Origin: Peptococcaceae bacterium UBA6116
Lineage (GTDB): Bacteria > Bacillota > Desulfitobacteriia > Desulfitobacteriales > Syntrophobotulaceae
DNA length: 64,000 nt
NCBI GenBank assembly: GCA_002423425.1
Contig: DIWC01000018.1
Location: forward strand, 2,875-66,874
Direction of reading: 5' to 3'
In this document: piece by piece, positions 41,763 to 50,764 of the stretch
How the letters are laid out: each line of letters opens with the position of its first letter
Position numbering within the stretch: the stretch's first letter is position 1
Notes under the pieces: generated by a model
Told to the model about the DNA's origin: nothing
Databases searched by the model: none
Seen by the model: the letters and a program-made list of their open reading frames with translations, nothing else
Position numbers and translations under genes: made by a program

Positions 41763-42032
41763 TTGAGACTATTTAACAATGTAACTTATGAGACTGCCCT
41801 GCCTTTTCAAGGTATGCAGGCAGGACTTCTTCTAAAAAACGGAAAGCATTATACAGGTCAAGTCGTTGAAGTTCGTCCCGACGGCATCTTATTCCATTCT
41901 TCTAACCCTGGTTTTTTCTTCTTACCGTTTGCCGCAATTGCTCTTCTGGCACTGACCTTTGGTGCCGGCTATGGAGTAGGGCGTGCAGCATACGGCTATC
42001 CTGGCTATGGTCCTTACCCTTATCCCTATTAA
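41763..42032 (+). CDS. Small protein with Gly/Tyr/Pro-rich tail
   Basis: The 89-residue protein starts at TTG 41763 behind a perfect AAGGAGGTAATAACG. Residues 10-50 (LPFQGMQAGLLLKNGKHYTG, then VVEVRPDGILFHSSN) look like a small beta-barrel (SH3/Sm-like), followed by a hydrophobic segment and a GYPGYGPYPYPY tail. The tail resembles the end of the preceding gene. It may be a spore coat or surface component; this is a guess. A strong terminator follows. Confidence 0.6.
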   Translation: MRLFNNVTYETALPFQGMQAGLLLKNGKHYTGQVVEVRPDGILFHSSNPGFFFLPFAAIALLALTFGAGYGVGRAAYGYPGYGPYPYPY

Positions 42033-42051
42033 GCCTTCTGTTATCATTGGG

Positions 42052-42080
42052 AAAAGAGCTGCCGACCCGCAGCTCTTTTT
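42052..42080 (+). terminator. Intrinsic terminator
   Basis: AAAAGAGCTGC/GCAGCTCTTTTT with a six-base loop closes the two-gene Gly/Tyr-rich unit. Confidence 0.92.
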
Positions 42081-42230
42081 CAGTGAATCAACATACCATG
42101 GTGATAAATAGCCGCTTAAGTATATTTGGGAAAATATTTAATAAAAATACTTAAAAATAACATAGACAGTTTCCTGCTGAAATGATATTATGCAAAAAAA
42201 GTTGTTTTTAGATAAGCGTGGTGAAATCAT

Positions 42231-42836
42231 ATTAACGGTCTGGAACATGCAATTCTAGGTTTTATTTATCATTACAGATACCTTGGGCTTTTTTTATTGC
42301 TCTCCTTAGGTATGGTGGGAGTGCCTGTACCCGATGAATTCATAATGGTTTTTGCTGGTTTTCAAACTAATTTAGGCAATATGAATCTTGTAATAACTAT
42401 AATAGTGGCTGCTGCTGGAAGTTTTACAGGAATGAACCTTAGCTATTTTATAGGAAGACAGCTCGATATTCATTTAGTCAGAAAAATAAAATTCTTTAAT
42501 ATAGATAAAAAATTAGAAAAAGCAGAAGCTTGGTTTGCCAGGTTTGGAGATAAACTTATTGTCGCAGGTTATTTTTTCCCCGGGTTTCGTCATTTTACAG
42601 CTTACTTTGCTGGGATGAGCAAATTTTGCTATAAAAGATACATAATACTTGTTTCCCAAGGAGCGTTTATCTGGACACTAACATTTATTATAATTGGCAG
42701 GCTTCTAGGAGACCATTGGCACCATATAACAATGGCCATACATCATCATTTAATTATGGGAGCAGTTATTCTTGGTATTATCGTTATAATCTTTTACGTT
42801 TATTCCAGCAGGAAAGATGGCAAAATAGAACAATAA
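42231..42836 (+). CDS. DedA-family membrane protein
   Basis: The protein has the DedA/SNARE-associated layout: GMVGVPVPDEFIMVFAGF, then AAAGSFTGMNLSYFIGR, then the GYFFPGFRHFTAYFAGM motif with the conserved R-H. DedA proteins scramble or flip lipids such as undecaprenyl phosphate. The open frame reaches back to 42231, where ATT or CTG (42240) are the only candidate starts that keep the full first helix (LEHAILGFIYHYRYLGLF). The first conventional one, TTG 42297, would remove it. The true start is unsettled. Confidence 0.8.
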   Translation: MNGLEHAILGFIYHYRYLGLFLLLSLGMVGVPVPDEFIMVFAGFQTNLGNMNLVITIIVAAAGSFTGMNLSYFIGRQLDIHLVRKIKFFNIDKKLEKAEAWFARFGDKLIVAGYFFPGFRHFTAYFAGMSKFCYKRYIILVSQGAFIWTLTFIIIGRLLGDHWHHITMAIHHHLIMGAVILGIIVIIFYVYSSRKDGKIEQ

Positions 42837-42886
42837 ATTTAGCTTCCAAAAGTCCAAAGTATGCGTACCAAATTTTAAAAAAAACA

Positions 42887-42917
42887 TTGACTTCAGCAAA
42901 AAATAAAGTATTATTAT
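42887..42917 (+). promoter_or_regulatory. feoAB promoter
   Basis: TTGACT at 42887 is followed at 16-19 bases by TATTATTAT. It lies just upstream of the first Fur box. Confidence 0.6.
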
Positions 42918-42926
42918 ACCTAGGAC

Positions 42927-42943
42927 ATGATAACGATTATCAA
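42927..42943 (+). promoter_or_regulatory. Fur box upstream of feoA
   Basis: ATGATAACGATTATCAAT matches the core of the Fur consensus (GATAATGATTATCATTATC). It sits between the promoter and the feoA start, so Fur with iron would block transcription. Confidence 0.85.
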
Positions 42944-42959
42944 TATATCGGAGGAAAGT

Positions 42960-43202
42960 ATGGATAAACAAAAATTTACGCTTGATGAAATACCGATTAA
43001 TGGCAGTGGGATAATAATTGATATGCAAATGGACGGCATTCTGCGGAAAAAGCTTATAGATATGGGGTTGGTAAGGGGAACAAAGTTTAAGGTTGATGGG
43101 AGGGCACCGCTGGGTGATCCGATTAAAATTAACCTAAGAGGGTATTATCTCACAATAAGGAAAAATGACGCCAAAAAAATAATTGTTGAAAAAAATGGCT
43201 AA
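42960..43202 (+). CDS. feoA: Ferrous iron transport protein FeoA
   Basis: The 80-residue SH3-like protein (RKKLIDMGLVRGTKFKVDGR, then LGDPIKINLRGYYLTIRK) assists FeoB. ATG 42960 is placed by GGAGGAAAGT. It is preceded by a Fur box, and a second Fur box lies between it and feoB, 74 bases downstream. Confidence 0.92.
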   Translation: MDKQKFTLDEIPINGSGIIIDMQMDGILRKKLIDMGLVRGTKFKVDGRAPLGDPIKINLRGYYLTIRKNDAKKIIVEKNG

Positions 43203-43231
43203 AGGGGAAACCCTTAAATTATTTATCTGTA

Positions 43232-43249
43232 AATGATAACGATAATCAA
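43232..43249 (+). promoter_or_regulatory. Second Fur box, upstream of feoB
   Basis: AATGATAACGATAATCAAT repeats the first box with one change in the core. It may allow separate iron control of feoB or strengthen repression of the operon. Confidence 0.75.
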
Positions 43250-43276
43250 TACACTAAAGGAAAAGGCGGAAAATAG

Positions 43277-45304
43277 ATGGACAAAACCTTTACTGTAGCA
43301 CTTATTGGCAACCCCAATTCTGGTAAGACAAGTTTATTTAACATCTTGACCGGATCAAGGCAGCATGTTGGAAACTGGCCTGGGGTAACGGTAGAAAGAA
43401 AAGAGGGTATTGCCAGATATGAAAATAAAAGCATCAGAATTATCGATTTGCCGGGTATTTATAGTTTAAATGCAAGTTCGGATGATGAGGTTATTGCAGT
43501 TAATTATATTCTCCAAGAGAAACCGGATATTGTAGTAAATGTTATTGATTCCTCTAACATTGAACGTAATCTCTACCTTACACTCCAGTTGCTGGAGATG
43601 AATACAAAAATTATTATTGCTTTGAACATGGCGGATGAAGCTGAAAAAAAACGTATTATTATTGATAGGAATAAACTTGCTAATCTTTTGTCTGTTCCTG
43701 TTATGGCAACGGTTGCTACTAAAAGCGGCGGAATCAAGGAGCTTTTGAAAACCGCACTGGATATGGAGAGAATTACCAGAATTCCATTACGGTTTGATTA
43801 TGGCAAAACAGCAAACGGAAAGCTTTGTGAGATAGCTGATTTATTATGTAAAACGACAAGTATCGAACCGGAAGCTTCCTTTCTCTTCGCTGTAAAACTT
43901 TTAGAAGACGACCGATATGCCAAAGATCTTGTTTTAAAGCAAAGAGCTGACATAGGAAAAAGTGTGGAAGCTGCCAAGAGCCAAATCAAGGAGGAGTTTG
44001 GGTTTGATCCTGAGATTTATTTTGCGGATAAGAGATATGAATATATCGAGAGTCTTATCAGGGAATGTGTACAAAAGGAGACTGCTTCAACCAAAGATCT
44101 CACGGAGAGAATAGATAGAATTGTAACCAATAAGTGGTTGGGAATACCCGTTTTTTTTCTTATTATGTTTTTGCTCTATCAGATTACAATGGGATTCGGC
44201 AATGATTTCCTTGGGAGTTATGTCGAAGCTGCCGTTTCTCTCTTGGCGGAACATGTTTCCGGTCTTTTGGAAAATGCACATCCACTGCTAAGGTCTTTTG
44301 TCATTGATGCTATGATCGGAGGGGTTGGGTCCGTGCTGGTATTCGTACCACTCATGTTTACTATGTATTTTCTGATTTCTTTGCTTGAAGACAGTGGCTA
44401 TATGGCTAGAGCGGTTTATGTTATGGATAAACTAATGAATGCGGTAGGGCTGCATGGAAAAACGGCAGTTGCCATGATCGTAGGCAGCGGCTGCAATGTG
44501 GCCGGAATTATGTCGACGCGTACACTGGATACAAAAAAGGACAGAATGATTGGGATTCTTATTAGTCCGTTCATTTCCTGCAGCGCCAGGCTGCCTGTTT
44601 ATGCCCTGTTTGCAGGGGCATTTTTCGGATCTAAAAAAGTTGGAATTTTTCCGGCCTCAGGCTTGGTGGTTTTTTCTTTATATCTTCTCGGTTTTATTGT
44701 CGCTGTGGCAGTAGGTAGAATTTTGAGTAAGACTGTCTTCCGTCAGGAAAAATCATATTTTATTATGGAGCTGCCTCCTTATAGGGTTCCGACATTGAGA
44801 AGTCTTTTCATCCACATGTGGGAGAAAACAGAGTCTTTCATCAGAAAAGCAGGTACAGTAATTTTCGGCATTGTAGTTCTGATCTGGGCACTATCCGTCT
44901 TCCCCATAGGGGTTGAACCGGGAAGTGCCGGCAGTATCCTCGGCAGGCTTGGTTCATTGATTGCTCCCATTTTAACTCCTGCCGGGTTTGGTTCCTGGGA
45001 GGCAACTGTAGCTCTGATTGTTGGAATTGGGGCTAAGGAAGCGGTTGTTGCTACCTTTGGGATGGTTTATGGAACAGGGCAAGGTCTTTTAACCAATGTA
45101 CTTGTTCAGTATTTTACGCCTTTATCGGCCTACGCTTTTATGGTTATGACTCTTCTTTACTCGCCTTGTGCCGCAACGGTAGGGGTAATAAAAAAAGAGA
45201 CCGATTCTCTTAAATGGGCCCTCTTCTCCATTGGTTATTCTCTTATCATCGGCTGGGGGGCTGCGGTTATAGTCTATCAAGTCGGAAAAGTGCTCGGATT
45301 ATAA
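43277..45304 (+). CDS. feoB: Ferrous iron transporter FeoB
   Basis: The 675-residue protein has an N-terminal G domain (GNPNSGKTSLFN, DLPGIYSL, NMAD), a linker and about 8-10 membrane helices with two Gate motifs, including GSGCNVAGIMSTRTLD. It imports Fe2+. The order feoA-feoB-feoC-like and the Fur boxes support iron-starvation expression. The start ATG follows AAGGCGGAAAATAG. The length is typical for Firmicutes FeoB. Confidence 0.97.
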   Translation: MDKTFTVALIGNPNSGKTSLFNILTGSRQHVGNWPGVTVERKEGIARYENKSIRIIDLPGIYSLNASSDDEVIAVNYILQEKPDIVVNVIDSSNIERNLYLTLQLLEMNTKIIIALNMADEAEKKRIIIDRNKLANLLSVPVMATVATKSGGIKELLKTALDMERITRIPLRFDYGKTANGKLCEIADLLCKTTSIEPEASFLFAVKLLEDDRYAKDLVLKQRADIGKSVEAAKSQIKEEFGFDPEIYFADKRYEYIESLIRECVQKETASTKDLTERIDRIVTNKWLGIPVFFLIMFLLYQITMGFGNDFLGSYVEAAVSLLAEHVSGLLENAHPLLRSFVIDAMIGGVGSVLVFVPLMFTMYFLISLLEDSGYMARAVYVMDKLMNAVGLHGKTAVAMIVGSGCNVAGIMSTRTLDTKKDRMIGILISPFISCSARLPVYALFAGAFFGSKKVGIFPASGLVVFSLYLLGFIVAVAVGRILSKTVFRQEKSYFIMELPPYRVPTLRSLFIHMWEKTESFIRKAGTVIFGIVVLIWALSVFPIGVEPGSAGSILGRLGSLIAPILTPAGFGSWEATVALIVGIGAKEAVVATFGMVYGTGQGLLTNVLVQYFTPLSAYAFMVMTLLYSPCAATVGVIKKETDSLKWALFSIGYSLIIGWGAAVIVYQVGKVLGL

Positions 45305-45330
45305 TAAGGACTCAAAGGAGCAATAAAGAA

Positions 45331-45627
45331 ATGTTAATAAAAATATTGGGTGAAATTGCTAAAAACCAGGACTCTTCGCAATCTTCCCTGGCTAAAGCAT
45401 TAAATATAAATCCTGCAATGGTTAAACAGGCGTTTTATGATCTGGAGAGAATGGGATATATTATTAACTATGATCAAAACTGTGACGATGAGGCCTGCGA
45501 TGAGTGCGGGCTCTGCTGTACTAAAAAAAATAAAGGTAAGGAGGTTAAGGTTAATACCGGAATCACAAGATGGAAACTGACCGAAAAAGGCAAAATAGCT
45601 ATTTGTTCGGTTGAAGGTTATTCATAA
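45331..45627 (+). CDS. FeoC-like winged-helix protein with Cys cluster
   Basis: The 98-residue protein has a winged-helix part (KILGEIAKNQDSSQSSLAKA, then VKQAFYDLERMGYI) and a wing with five cysteines in CDDEACDECGLCC, the pattern seen in FeoC proteins that bind an Fe-S cluster. It probably protects FeoB or regulates the operon. ATG 45331 follows AAAGGAG; it is 27 bases after feoB. Its 3' end overlaps the convergent lipoprotein gene by 29 bases. Confidence 0.75.
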   Translation: MLIKILGEIAKNQDSSQSSLAKALNINPAMVKQAFYDLERMGYIINYDQNCDDEACDECGLCCTKKNKGKEVKVNTGITRWKLTEKGKIAICSVEGYS

Positions 45628-46312
45628 TATTATTCAGGTCAATAACTTGTATGCCTTGGGGAAGGTTAAATGTGCCATCGGGAACAGAACCCGCTCCGAC
45701 TTTAATATCTTTATATTCCGACGTGGTCATCTGCCCGTTTAGGCCTTGTTGGAATTTGACTACTATTCCATACTCCGTACTTAGCCATTCTTTATACTTC
45801 CCTTGATTGAGGGTGAATGTAATCACTTTGCAGTTCATTTTATTGACAGTTTCTGTTCCTGTTATTTGATAATTGGTATCATTCAGTTGCAGTAGATAGT
45901 CCATAGGAGTAACATTATCCTCGCCTTGGTATTCCTCAATTTTTTCCTTCGTGGCCATATTATCTCCAGGTATGTAGGAGATTATTTCACCCTTTTCCAG
46001 ATCAAAGATTGAGATAGCTCTCTGCCCGTTAAAAATAGAATCAGTTTTCATTTTTGTATCTTTGAACCAAACTCTGCTTTCGGAAGATAGTCCTGCGCTG
46101 GTTATAACCAGATTATAGGAAATTTCTCTGATTCTTTTGCCCTTAGAAATCAAACTAGAAACCACACCTTTTTCATCAGCGGCTTTGGTTTCTGCGGGAG
46201 CAACTGAAGATGGAGAAGTAGAGCTGTCCCCGTTGCCGCAAGCGGTCAATATCCAAATGCTAGCTACTAGCAAAATGGCCAGGAAAAAAAGCTTCTTAGC
46301 AGATGTTTTCAT
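45599..46312 (-). CDS. LolA/RseB-like lipoprotein
   Basis: The 237-residue protein has a lipoprotein signal (KTSAKKLFFLAILLVASIW and lipobox ILTAC), a Ser/Pro/Thr linker, and a beta-rich domain with ISYNLVITSAGLSSESRVWF, VNKMNCKVITFTL and YGIVVKFQQGLNGQMTTSEY. This resembles LolA-fold or DUF4412-type outer-surface lipoproteins. The role is unknown. ATG 46312 is chosen, directly behind GAGGAAAGAC. Confidence 0.7.
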   Translation of the reverse strand: MKTSAKKLFFLAILLVASIWILTACGNGDSSTSPSSVAPAETKAADEKGVVSSLISKGKRIREISYNLVITSAGLSSESRVWFKDTKMKTDSIFNGQRAISIFDLEKGEIISYIPGDNMATKEKIEEYQGEDNVTPMDYLLQLNDTNYQITGTETVNKMNCKVITFTLNQGKYKEWLSTEYGIVVKFQQGLNGQMTTSEYKDIKVGAGSVPDGTFNLPQGIQVIDLNNIMNNLQPNK

Positions 46313-46483
46313 GTCTTTCCTCCTCAAACATTTTTCTTGTTTTTTTGTCGGTTATAGGTGAATATTCGTCAAGGATAGGGAAATTACCTTTGTTTACTGA
46401 GAAAAGGTTTTAGAAAATATTAGCTTTCCGCCCACTTCATGGTATAATATTATTTGCTTATATTAATTGGAGGGCTGGTAATA

Positions 46484-48367
46484 ATGAATAACAATGTTGA
46501 GACGAGAGAATTTCAAACTGAAATTAGGCAGTTGCTGAATATTGTTATTAATTCTCTCTATACCGACCGCGATATTTTTTTAAGAGAATTAATATCCAAT
46601 GCAGCGGATGCCACCGAGAAACTGCGTTACTGTAAATTGACTGAAAACGATTCCCTTGGTTCCGATCTGCCTTTGGAGATATCCATTGATACCGATGAGG
46701 AGGCTCATACTTTTACTATCTCCGATAACGGAATCGGCATGACCAAGGAGGAATTGATTGAAAATCTGGGTACTATTGCCCATTCAGGCTCCAAGGAATT
46801 TATAAGGCAGCTGGCGGAAGTCGGAAAGAGTTCAGGCGGACCAGGAAACCAAGCAGATTTGAGTTTAATCGGCCAGTTTGGCGTTGGTTTCTATTCGGCT
46901 TTTATGGTAGCTGACAAAGTAACTCTTTATACCCGTTCTTTCCGGTCGGATGCAGAAAGCTGGATTTGGTCTTCAGACGGAACAGGCAGCTATTCCCTGG
47001 AAAAAGGTGAACGGCAGGATTATGGCACTCGTATTGTCTTGACGCTGAAACAAGATGCTTATAACTATAGTAAAGCTGAAGAAATAAGGCAAATAATTAA
47101 ACAATATTCGAGTTTTGTTCCTTTCCCGATCAAGGTTAACGGCGAAAAGGCCGATACAGTCGAAGCAATCTGGACTAAAAATCCATCCCAGATTACGGAG
47201 GAAGAGTATACTGAATTTTATAAGTATATCGATAATGCGATGGAAGAGCCTTATTATAAACTCCATTTTTCTTCCGATGCACCGTTGTCCATCAAATCAT
47301 TGCTTTTTGTTCCTGCTGAAAATTATGAACGGCTGGGATTCAGTAAAATGGAGCGAGGGGTAAACCTTTTCTGTAAAAAGGTATTGATTCAGGAAAAATC
47401 AGAGGCTATTGTTCCGGAATGGATGAGATTTGTACGCGGGGTTATTGACAGTGAAGAGCTGCCTTTAAATATTTCAAGAGAGACACTGCAAGACAGCGCT
47501 TTGATATCCAAGCTCAGTAAAGTGGTGACAGGGCGTTTCCTTAAGTTTCTTGAAGAACAAGCTAAGGATGATCCTGAGAAGTACCGGCAATTCTGGGAAA
47601 AGTTTAACCGTTTTCTGAAGGAAGGAGCCGCTTCTGATTTTACCCACAAGGATGCTTTGGTCCGGCTTTTGCGTTTTGAGTCCAATTTCACCCATAAGGG
47701 AGAGCTCGTTTCTCTCGAAGACTATGTGGGACGTATGAAAGAAGACCAGAAAACGATCTATTATATCGGCGGATCAAACCGGGAGGTTATAGAATCGGGG
47801 CCCTATCTGGAAATCTTTAAAGATAAAGGAATCGAAGTTCTCTATAATTACGAGGCTATTGATGATTACATTCTAAATAGTCTTCATGAATTCAGGGATA
47901 AAAAAATAGTTGCAGCCGAACAGGACAGTTTAGATTTGCCTGCTGTTAAGTTGGAAGAACAACAAAAAACTGAGAATGAGATGCCGGATGATGAAACGCA
48001 GGCTTTATTAGCTTGGTTTAAGGAAACTTTAGGAAGTAAAGTCACTGAAGTCCGCACATCTAAACGTTTAGTGGACAGTCCGGCTATGGTCTTATGCAGT
48101 TTTGGGTCACACAGCATGCAAAAAATGATGCAAATGATGAGCAATGACCTAAACTCGGCTCCGGCAGGTATTTTAGAAATCAATAGCCGCCATCCGGTGA
48201 TAAAAGGAATTAATGAATTGCGCAAAATAAGTGATCCTTTCGCTGAAGATGCTGTTGAACAGGTTCTGCAAAACGCCCAGATTGCGGCAGGACTGATTAT
48301 TGATCCGAGAAATATGGTTAACAGGCTGTATAGTATTCTCGAAAGGGCAGTCTCCCCAAAACAGTAG
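46484..48367 (+). CDS. htpG: Molecular chaperone HtpG (Hsp90)
   Basis: The 627-residue protein starts ETREFQTEIRQLLNIVINSL and has the ATP lid and motifs DNGIGMTKEELI, GQFGVGFYSAFMVAD, and the middle-domain NISRETLQ. It is an ATP-driven folding chaperone of the cytosol. The start ATG 46484 has GGAGGGCTGG upstream; an earlier in-frame start lies before this site. No CIRCE-type inverted repeat is visible, so control is not evident. Confidence 0.97.
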   Translation: MNNNVETREFQTEIRQLLNIVINSLYTDRDIFLRELISNAADATEKLRYCKLTENDSLGSDLPLEISIDTDEEAHTFTISDNGIGMTKEELIENLGTIAHSGSKEFIRQLAEVGKSSGGPGNQADLSLIGQFGVGFYSAFMVADKVTLYTRSFRSDAESWIWSSDGTGSYSLEKGERQDYGTRIVLTLKQDAYNYSKAEEIRQIIKQYSSFVPFPIKVNGEKADTVEAIWTKNPSQITEEEYTEFYKYIDNAMEEPYYKLHFSSDAPLSIKSLLFVPAENYERLGFSKMERGVNLFCKKVLIQEKSEAIVPEWMRFVRGVIDSEELPLNISRETLQDSALISKLSKVVTGRFLKFLEEQAKDDPEKYRQFWEKFNRFLKEGAASDFTHKDALVRLLRFESNFTHKGELVSLEDYVGRMKEDQKTIYYIGGSNREVIESGPYLEIFKDKGIEVLYNYEAIDDYILNSLHEFRDKKIVAAEQDSLDLPAVKLEEQQKTENEMPDDETQALLAWFKETLGSKVTEVRTSKRLVDSPAMVLCSFGSHSMQKMMQMMSNDLNSAPAGILEINSRHPVIKGINELRKISDPFAEDAVEQVLQNAQIAAGLIIDPRNMVNRLYSILERAVSPKQ

Positions 48368-48435
48368 GTATATTTTTAGGTGTTAAATTAATTATAAGCA
48401 GCTTATCTGTAACAGTATGAGTTTAAAGTTGAAGA

Positions 48436-48469
48436 AACCCTGCCTTCCAATTCAGAGGAGTGCAGGGTT
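48436..48469 (+). terminator. Hairpin after htpG
   Basis: AACCCTGC/GCAGGGTT encloses an 18-base loop. Only TAATG follows, so it may not terminate efficiently. Confidence 0.45.
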
Positions 48470-48505
48470 AATGCTGTCATAATAAACACTATTAATTATT
48501 TTGGA

Positions 48506-49222
48506 GTGATAACTATCCACATCTTAATTTACGGACTAATTGCCGGAGTTGTTACCGGAGCTGGAGCTATAATATCAATTGCTATTACTAAGATAACAGA
48601 TAAAATACTTTCATTGTCATTGGGCTTTGCTTCGGGGGTAATGATAGGGATTTCAACACTTTCTCTTATTCCTTCGAGCCTGAAAATTGGCAATACTTAT
48701 ATCTGTATTGCCGGCTTTGTGGCCGGCGCAGCATTCCTTCTGCTGGTTGATGTTACCATCCCCCATATTCATAAGATAGATGCGGATTGTGATAAATATC
48801 TTAAAATGGGATACTTTATTGCTTTTGGAATAGCTTTACATAACCTCCCTGAGGGAATTGCCATCGGAGCTACCAGTGAAGTTTCGCACCAGATGGGAGT
48901 TATGACGGCGATAACGATCGGAATTCATAACATTGCTGAAGGACTGTGTGTTGCCATGCCTCTTTGTCTTGGCAATATCCGCAAATCGAGAGTTGTCATG
49001 ATCACAACATTGACCGGTTTGTCAACCTTACTAGGCACCTGGCTCGGTATTATCTTCGGTTTGGTATCTCCTTTATTAATTGCTTTCTTTCTTGCTTTTG
49101 CTGCCGGAGCCATGATCTATATCAGCAGTGATGAGCTGATTCCCAGGAGTCATAGTTCGCACAGCGAGTTTGCCAATGTAGGGATCTTATCGGGTTTTAT
49201 TTTGGCTTTCCTGTTATCATAA
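48506..49222 (+). CDS. ZIP-family metal transporter
   Basis: The 238-residue protein has about eight membrane helices and both ZIP signatures: HNLPEGIAIGAT in helix 4 and HNIAEGLCVAM in helix 5, with paired metal-binding His and Glu. ZIP proteins import Zn2+ or other divalent metals. The start is GTG 48506 (weakly supported because the TTTTGGAG site directly adjoins it). Its end overlaps the convergent histidine kinase by six bases. Confidence 0.88.
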   Translation: MITIHILIYGLIAGVVTGAGAIISIAITKITDKILSLSLGFASGVMIGISTLSLIPSSLKIGNTYICIAGFVAGAAFLLLVDVTIPHIHKIDADCDKYLKMGYFIAFGIALHNLPEGIAIGATSEVSHQMGVMTAITIGIHNIAEGLCVAMPLCLGNIRKSRVVMITTLTGLSTLLGTWLGIIFGLVSPLLIAFFLAFAAGAMIYISSDELIPRSHSSHSEFANVGILSGFILAFLLS

Positions 49223-50764
49223 TGTTGTTGTTCTTGGAAATGAGATGATAAAGCTGGTTCCTTCGTCGATCTTACTTTCGACCTTAATATCTCCTCCACG
49301 GGTTTTGACCAGCTCGGAAACGATAGCCAGACCAAGACCAGAACCCTGTCCCTTAGTATGGGAACGGGAGCGGTCACCCCGGAAAAGCCTTTCAAAAACG
49401 TGAGGTAAGTCCTCTGCGGGGATACCTTTACCATTGTCCTGGATAGTGATAACAAAATTCTCCGGCTCTTCCTTCGTTAAGACGGAAATGATGCCTTCTG
49501 ATCCGGTATATTGAATGGCGTTGTGCAAAAGATTGTAAAGTATTTGTTTGAGTTCATCGGATTTTAATGGGAGAATCTGCCTAGGAATAGAAGCGGAAAT
49601 GCTTTCGGTTGCCTGGAGGTCTTGACCGTTAAACTCCAACTTTCTGTTCTGAAGCAACGGGGTGAGAAGCGGAAGCAGCTCAGGAATAACATCTCTTAAG
49701 GTAGATAAGGGGCTTTCCGTCTCCTTTCCTGTTTGTTCTTCCTGGGTAATGCGGTTAAGAATAAGAAGACTTTCAGTCAAACGAATCAAACGTTCGGTTT
49801 CGATCAACATCGTATGGAGGGCAGAGTCCAGTAATTCCTTATCTGCAGAGCCGCCGCGCTGAAGAATCTCCAAAAACCCCCTGATAGAGGTGAGTGGTGT
49901 CCGCAATTCGTGGGAAGCATCAGCGATGAAGCGGGCCATCTTATCTTTAGCTGTGCGCTCGGTTTTTAAAGCAATTTCCATTTGACATAACATATGATTT
50001 AATGCTTCACGCAGTTGTTCAATTTCGGAAGCAGTTTTCTGATAAGGTAAACGCAGGTTATAGCGGCCGCCGGCAATTTTACGGGCTGTGGAGGAAATGT
50101 TAAGGAGCGGTTCCAATGGCTTTTGCAGGGCCAGGGCAGAAAGTATTGTGCTTAAAAGCAGGACGAGTAAGGCATTAAAAATATAATTCTCAATATTTCT
50201 TTCAAGAATTAGTTCTTCCTCAAGTAATGGTTCTCCAATTACGGCATAACCGAGGATAGGAACTTGGATTAAACCCGGGCCCTCAAGCATGATTGAAGAA
50301 ATTCCGGTGGCAAGGACCGGTTTGACCAGAAGCATGTACTTGGTTTGTTTGGTATTGCCAAAAATAAAAGGTTCGGCGGCAAGAGCTTTGTCATTTAAAT
50401 CAAAGTTTAAATCGTGCTGAGTAAATACAGGTATATCGTTTGGTTGTCCGTAACTGTAAATAATAAACTTAGGCTGATAATCGGCGGAATAAAAGGCTAC
50501 AAAATTTCCCGGCCTAAGTTCGGCAAATCTACCTGGGCGGAGTTGACTGTTGCCAAGCCAATCGGTTAAGTTACTGCTGATGGAATGATAATCGGAAACC
50601 AGATTCTGTTCTGAGCCCTGATAGAGGGAATCCTTAAGGGCGTTATACTGGATTAAGCCAATTATTATAAAGAAAATAATATGACAAACCCAGAAACGCA
50701 GCAGGAGCTGGCCTACCAGTGATTTCCGCCAATTATTAATACTAACTAGGAATTTACAGGTCAT
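49217..50764 (-). CDS. Sensor histidine kinase
   Basis: The 515-residue kinase has a membrane helix near 26-43, an extracellular domain of about 150 residues, a second helix near 195-214, HAMP (about 215-265), the phospho-acceptor H285 in ADASHELRTPLTS and an ATPase domain (NLLHNAIQYT, DNGKGIP, GSGLGLAIV). It resembles PhoR/ResE-type kinases. ATG 50764 is chosen, with AGAGGT upstream; it overlaps the regulator gene by 11 bases, so the pair is coupled. The signal is unknown. Confidence 0.92.
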   Translation of the reverse strand: MTCKFLVSINNWRKSLVGQLLLRFWVCHIIFFIIIGLIQYNALKDSLYQGSEQNLVSDYHSISSNLTDWLGNSQLRPGRFAELRPGNFVAFYSADYQPKFIIYSYGQPNDIPVFTQHDLNFDLNDKALAAEPFIFGNTKQTKYMLLVKPVLATGISSIMLEGPGLIQVPILGYAVIGEPLLEEELILERNIENYIFNALLVLLLSTILSALALQKPLEPLLNISSTARKIAGGRYNLRLPYQKTASEIEQLREALNHMLCQMEIALKTERTAKDKMARFIADASHELRTPLTSIRGFLEILQRGGSADKELLDSALHTMLIETERLIRLTESLLILNRITQEEQTGKETESPLSTLRDVIPELLPLLTPLLQNRKLEFNGQDLQATESISASIPRQILPLKSDELKQILYNLLHNAIQYTGSEGIISVLTKEEPENFVITIQDNGKGIPAEDLPHVFERLFRGDRSRSHTKGQGSGLGLAIVSELVKTRGGDIKVESKIDEGTSFIISFPRTTTL

